Part shown: positions 12,148 to 13,155 of the stretch, in pieces | How the letters are laid out: every line of letters begins with the position of its first letter | Position numbering within the stretch: the stretch's first letter is position 1 | Source of the DNA: an uncultured Enterococcus sp. | GTDB lineage: Bacteria; Bacillota; Bacilli; Lactobacillales; Enterococcaceae | Length of the DNA stretch: 13,155 bases | Reading direction: 5' to 3' | Assembly: GCA_946409145.1 (NCBI GenBank) | Contig: CAMJVA010000020.1 | Span: 1 to 13,155, forward strand | Position numbers and translations under genes: made by a program | Notes under the pieces: model-generated | What the model saw: only the letters and a program-made list of their open reading frames with translations | Database searches by the model: none | Told to the model about the DNA's origin: nothing

Positions 12148-13155
12148 GTGGCAGACGATCGTCAACAAGCATTAGAAAATGCCTTAAAAAAAATTGAAAA
12201 AAGTTTTGGTAAAGGCTCCATTATGAAATTAGGGGAAAAAGCTGACATGGAAGTTGCCACTGTTCCTAGTGGTTCCTTAGCTTTAGATGTGGCTTTAGGT
12301 GTTGGAGGATATCCTCGTGGCAGAATTATTGAAATTTATGGCCCAGAAAGTTCTGGTAAAACCACTGTTTCCTTACATGCCATTGCAGAAGTGCAAAAAC
12401 AAGGAGGCACAGCTGCGTTTATTGATGCAGAACACGCCTTAGATCCAACTTATGCCAAAGCACTTGGAGTAGATATTGACGAATTACTTTTATCTCAACC
12501 AGATACAGGAGAACAAGCTTTAGAAATTGCTGATGCTTTAGTTTCTTCTGGAGCAGTAGATATTGTTGTCATTGACTCCGTAGCAGCCCTTGTTCCGAGA
12601 GCTGAAATTGAAGGGGATATGGGAGCTAGCCACGTAGGTTTACAAGCTCGTTTAATGAGCCAAGCTTTGCGGAAACTTTCTGGTTCCATTAATAAAACAA
12701 AAACTATTGCTATTTTCATTAACCAAATTCGGGAAAAAGTTGGGGTTATGTTTGGTAATCCAGAAACGACTCCTGGAGGACGTGCTTTGAAATTTTATGC
12801 TACTGTTCGTCTTGAAGTGCGTCGAGCAGAACAATTAAAACAAGGAACTGATATTGTGGGGAATCACACTAAAATCAAAGTAGTGAAAAACAAAGTGGCT
12901 CCTCCATTTAAAGTAGCTGAAGTAGATATTATGTATGGGGAAGGAATTTCTCGTGAAGGGGAACTCCTAGATATGGCAGCAGACAAAGACATTGTAGAAA
13001 AATCTGGAGCTTGGTATTCTTACAAAGGCGAGAGAATTGGCCAAGGTCGGGAAAATGTGAAAAAATATATGCGAGAACACCCTGAAATGGTGGAAGAAAT
13101 TAATCATCTTGTACGGGATGCTTATGGCATTGGAGACGACAAAGATAAAGAAGCT
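12148..13155 (+). CDS. recA: RecA recombinase (3' end beyond the window)
   Basis: RecA forms filaments on single-stranded DNA, drives strand exchange and triggers LexA self-cleavage. The 336 visible codons run to the window edge with no stop; about a dozen C-terminal residues are likely missing. The Walker A motif GPESSGKT is at residues 65-72, the catalytic Glu in DAEHALDP is E95, and Walker B IVVIDS is at 139-144. Loop L1 lies around 156-164, loop L2 around FGNPETTPGG (202-211), and KVVKNKVAPPF at 244-254. The start is GTG at 12148, 7 nt after AAGGAGG (12134-12140); the GTG at 12146 is out of frame. One oddity is that the conserved Asp of loop L1 (Asp161 in E. coli) is Ala160 here, in GDMGASHVG. 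A LexA-type operator and a promoter lie upstream. Confidence 0.96.
   Translation, partial: MADDRQQALENALKKIEKSFGKGSIMKLGEKADMEVATVPSGSLALDVALGVGGYPRGRIIEIYGPESSGKTTVSLHAIAEVQKQGGTAAFIDAEHALDPTYAKALGVDIDELLLSQPDTGEQALEIADALVSSGAVDIVVIDSVAALVPRAEIEGDMGASHVGLQARLMSQALRKLSGSINKTKTIAIFINQIREKVGVMFGNPETTPGGRALKFYATVRLEVRRAEQLKQGTDIVGNHTKIKVVKNKVAPPFKVAEVDIMYGEGISREGELLDMAADKDIVEKSGAWYSYKGERIGQGRENVKKYMREHPEMVEEINHLVRDAYGIGDDKDKEA

Overview
The window looks like a chromosomal housekeeping region from a low-GC Gram-positive of the order Lactobacillales, most like Enterococcus or a close relative (Enterococcaceae). The grounds are the AT-rich codon use, strong AGGAGG-type ribosome sites, and protein sequences that read as enterococcal GlmU, Prs, MscL, class A sortase, PgsA and RecA. 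The block ymfF-ymfH-ymfI-rodZ-pgsA-cinA-recA has the typical Firmicutes order. The species cannot be named from sequence alone. No tRNA, rRNA, CRISPR array, insertion sequence or phage gene is visible, and no gene-free stretch exceeds 300 bp.

Layout. (1) 1-2648, plus strand: glmU (UDP-GlcNAc synthesis) then prs (PRPP synthesis), each with its own candidate promoter, closed by a stem-loop that can terminate transcription from both sides. (2) 2613-2856: a structured intergenic repeat between the convergent prs and mscL. (3) 2857-4057, minus strand: srtA, a terminator, then mscL with its own promoter. (4) 4058-5653, plus strand: divergent promoters, a stand-alone ATP-grasp ligase resembling D-aspartate ligases of peptidoglycan cross-bridge synthesis (TTG start), then a structured 3' region with a strong terminator. 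(5) 5679-9906: a sigma-A-type promoter and the tight operon ymfF-ymfH-ymfI-rodZ, with overlapping or closely spaced genes. (6) 9903-10133: a second repeat-rich region containing a 35-bp direct repeat and a module shared with region 2. (7) 10134-13155: pgsA, a perfect 15-bp terminator hairpin, cinA, then recA behind a LexA-type operator and promoter; recA runs off the window end without a stop.

Most genes serve the cell envelope: GlmU feeds peptidoglycan and teichoic acid precursors, the sortase anchors surface proteins, MscL releases turgor, the ATP-grasp protein may ligate an amino acid, RodZ links cell shape to the elongation machinery, and PgsA makes phosphatidylglycerol. CinA and RecA belong to DNA repair and competence.

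I found no clearly new multi-gene system. The strongest unexplained signals are the modular intergenic repeat family present at two loci, the Asl-like ligase next to the sortase gene without an aspartate racemase gene, and unusual residues at conserved positions in RecA (Ala where E. coli has Asp161) and in the sortase (TLICC active site).
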